Of a stretch of DNA of 33,649 nucleotides, positions 31,955-33,649 are shown piece by piece. This stretch comes from Blastocladiella britannica. Lineage: Eukaryota; Blastocladiomycota; Blastocladiomycetes; Blastocladiales; Blastocladiaceae. The position numbers and the translations under genes are program-made. The stretch spans positions 1-33,649 of the forward strand of contig MU624663.1 of assembly GCA_025349905.2 (NCBI GenBank). The letters are read 5' to 3'. A model generated the notes under the pieces. That model was not told the DNA's origin, made no database searches, and saw only the letters and a program-made list of their open reading frames with translations. How positions within the stretch are numbered: the first letter of the stretch is position 1; each line of letters opens with the position of its first letter.

Positions 31955-33629
31955 ATGCCTGCCCACCCGCCGACGCTTGCATACTCTTCGCCGCCCGTCG
32001 CCGCAAGGGCATCTTCCGCGTCCTCGTCTCTACGCACGCGGGCAGCGCTATCAGAGCTTCCGAGTTCGGACCTCGACCAAGTAGCCCACGACGACGACGA
32101 CGGCATCAACGGAATGGCAAGCGGAGCATTCAGCGAGCTCTCCGATATGGACGACCACGGCGGCAGCGGTAGCGGCAGCACAAGCCGACGACCAATTACC
32201 GGCGGCCGCGGTCGTGGTGGCGACGACATGGGCGATGATGAGGAAGCCGACACCGCGCGCGGCATTCGCGGCGTGGCGACCAGCTCTCCGGGCCCGCTGG
32301 AAGTGGAGGACGACGACGACGATCCGGTCCAGCAGCAGGTGCAGCGGCCGCGGCGGTCACGCGCGGCCACTGCCCGCAGCATTGGCAACGATGACGACGA
32401 CGACGACGACGACGATCCGATGGACGTGGACTCGTCCTCGGGGGTTGCGGTGGTGTCGCAACCGCAACGCCGGGCCCCTCGCCGCCTGGCTGCACGCGCG
32501 ACCGTTGCGAGTGCGTCGGGGTCTAGCTCGAACAGCGGATCGAGCGTTTCGTCCGATATGAACGAGGACGACGCCGACGACGAGTCTGCTCTGAACGGCA
32601 CCGCTGGCGGGGCTGCCGGTCCCTCCCGTCGCCGCGGAAAGCAGCGCGCCAGCTCGCTCTCGGACGATGATGCCAATAACAGCAATGACAATGGCGATGC
32701 ATGTGCGTTTCATAAAGGAAAATGCCTGCGAACATCTACTCAACTCTCACAACTTTTAAATGCAGCACTCGTCGCTCACCGGCGATCGGCCTGGGCGGAT
32801 GCGTCCATGATGGCGACCGAAGAGTCGGGCGACGACCAAGAGGCCGATGCACCCGAGCCGGACGCGGATGCGGATGCAGATGCAGATGCCGACGATCTCG
32901 ATCCCGACGAGGCGGCGGCGGCGCGCGCAGCTGCCCTGTGGCGGCAAGAGCAGCGGGCAAAACGGGGCGCGCGCGCAACTTCGGACGATGAGGACGACGA
33001 TGAGGACGACGAGGCGCCCGGCCCGCTGGGAGGCCCCACCTCGGCTGCTGCCGCTGCTGCTGCGGTTTCAACCGGTGCATTGGGGGCCACCTCTACCATT
33101 GCTGGTCATGCTGCTGCCATCACGGTGATGGGTGAGGTCGGGCCTATGCGTCGCCGCCCGTCGTCAGCTCCCTCGCCAAACGTCGGTGCCGTGTCGACTG
33201 CGTCGCTGCCGCTCGATGCTTTGGCTGTGGATGCCCTTGCCCGCCGGATCAGCGCGGGTGCATTACCTCCATTTGCCAATGGCAACAGCGGGGACATGAC
33301 GGCAGATACGCTGGCCGATTCACTCGCGCGACCAGGGACTGCTGCCGCGAGCCCAACGGCCTTCGCCAGTCCGCTCGTTCGTCGTGTATCTGCTGTGGGG
33401 ACGGCTCTGGCTGCATCTGACGCACATCCGCCAAACGGCGCTGGTAGTGCTTTGCCCGAGATTGAGGATGGTCCCGAGGACGGCGACGATGTGGCCACCA
33501 TGGCCTCTGGAAGTGGTGACGAAGCCATGGCCCCACTCGACCTCGACAAGGCGGTCGAAGCTGCGCGCGAAGAGGCTCTCCGTGGCCTCAAAGACGTGGA
33601 GATGAACTTTGCACCGCTGCGTGACTTGT
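31955..33629 (+). CDS. SDS3/BRMS1-like Sin3-HDAC complex subunit, 3' part missing
   Basis: Sds3 family proteins bridge Sin3 and Rpd3-type histone deacetylases. Exon 1 is 31955-32702, intron 32703-32765, exon 2 runs to 33629 where a GTGTG donor begins; the rest is beyond the window. The visible 537 residues are mostly disordered, with Asp runs (e.g. near 32390-32420), an Asp-Ala repeat and Ser/Arg patches. Only the last part looks like a folded family: DLDKAVEAAREEALRGLKDVEMNFAPLRDL, resembling the Sds3 start of its coiled coil (xxFxxLRDxLY). Such a long acidic N-terminus is unusual. Assignment rests on this short motif, so it is tentative. Confidence 0.5.
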
Positions 33630-33632
33630 GTG

Positions 33633-33648
33633 TTTTTTTTTTTTTTTT
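33633..33648 (+). repeat. 16-nt T homopolymer at the window end
   Basis: Follows the donor of the second SDS3-like intron and ends one base before the window end. A contig break in such a run would be typical of assembly. Confidence 0.85.
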
Positions 33649-33649
33649 C

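Noticed and set aside
32000..32691. Minus-strand frame rich in Ser runs opposite the SDS3-like gene
   Set aside because: The Ser runs are reverse complements of Asp (GAC/GAT) runs in the real gene.

Overview
The window is eukaryotic nuclear DNA that reads like a gene-dense, GC-rich zoosporic (flagellated) fungus, most likely a blastocladiomycete or chytrid. This is inference. It rests on many short spliceosomal introns (mostly 50-80 nt, donors GTA/GTG, AT-rich interiors) in GC-rich genes. It also rests on a White-Collar-2-like PAS/GATA protein and a fused P450-reductase, both typical of fungi, together with genes usually found in ciliated or flagellated lineages (a FUZ-like protein, MYCBP) and genes Dikarya generally lack (a ferroportin-like transporter, methylmalonyl-CoA epimerase). 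No mobile element, CRISPR array, rRNA or tRNA was seen. The window starts inside a broken gene and ends inside a 16-nt T run, so it may be a whole small contig.

Layout. 1-431: 3' end of an unidentified plus-strand gene with broken frames. 576-3586 (-): peroxisomal-type Lon protease. 3767-5985 (-): poly(A)-binding protein with an A-rich leader. 6494-7509 (-): ribosomal stalk protein P0. 7805-9500 (+): WC-2-like photoresponse regulator. 9543-14635 (-): TSR4/PDCD2, HINT3-like HIT protein, an unknown protein, ferroportin. 14833-15989 (+): NAD(P)HX epimerase. 16098-16631 (-): small coiled-coil protein. 16745-17512 (+): Mediator MED27. 17525-18704 (-): alpha/beta hydrolase. 19033-20577 (+): zinc-cluster protein. 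20608-21955 (-): MYCBP and a Dap1/PGRMC heme protein. About 21988-23366 (+): multispanning membrane protein. 23394-27446 (-): P450-reductase fusion with an extra N-terminal domain. 27522-28217 (-): methylmalonyl-CoA epimerase. 28622-29950 (+): mitochondrial-type beta carbonic anhydrase. 30037-31678 (+): FUZ-like ciliogenesis protein. 31955 to the end (+): SDS3/BRMS1-like protein, cut by the window end.

Most exon models were built by joining reading frames at splice sites so that conserved family motifs run through. For the complete models the exon lengths sum to a multiple of three, an independent check. The genes do not form one pathway. Loose themes are lipid and propionate metabolism (peroxisomal Lon, fatty-acid hydroxylase, Dap1, methylmalonyl-CoA epimerase), transcription and translation (PABP, P0, TSR4, MED27, SDS3) and the flagellum (FUZ, MYCBP). 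Families were assigned by recognising motifs, not by database search.
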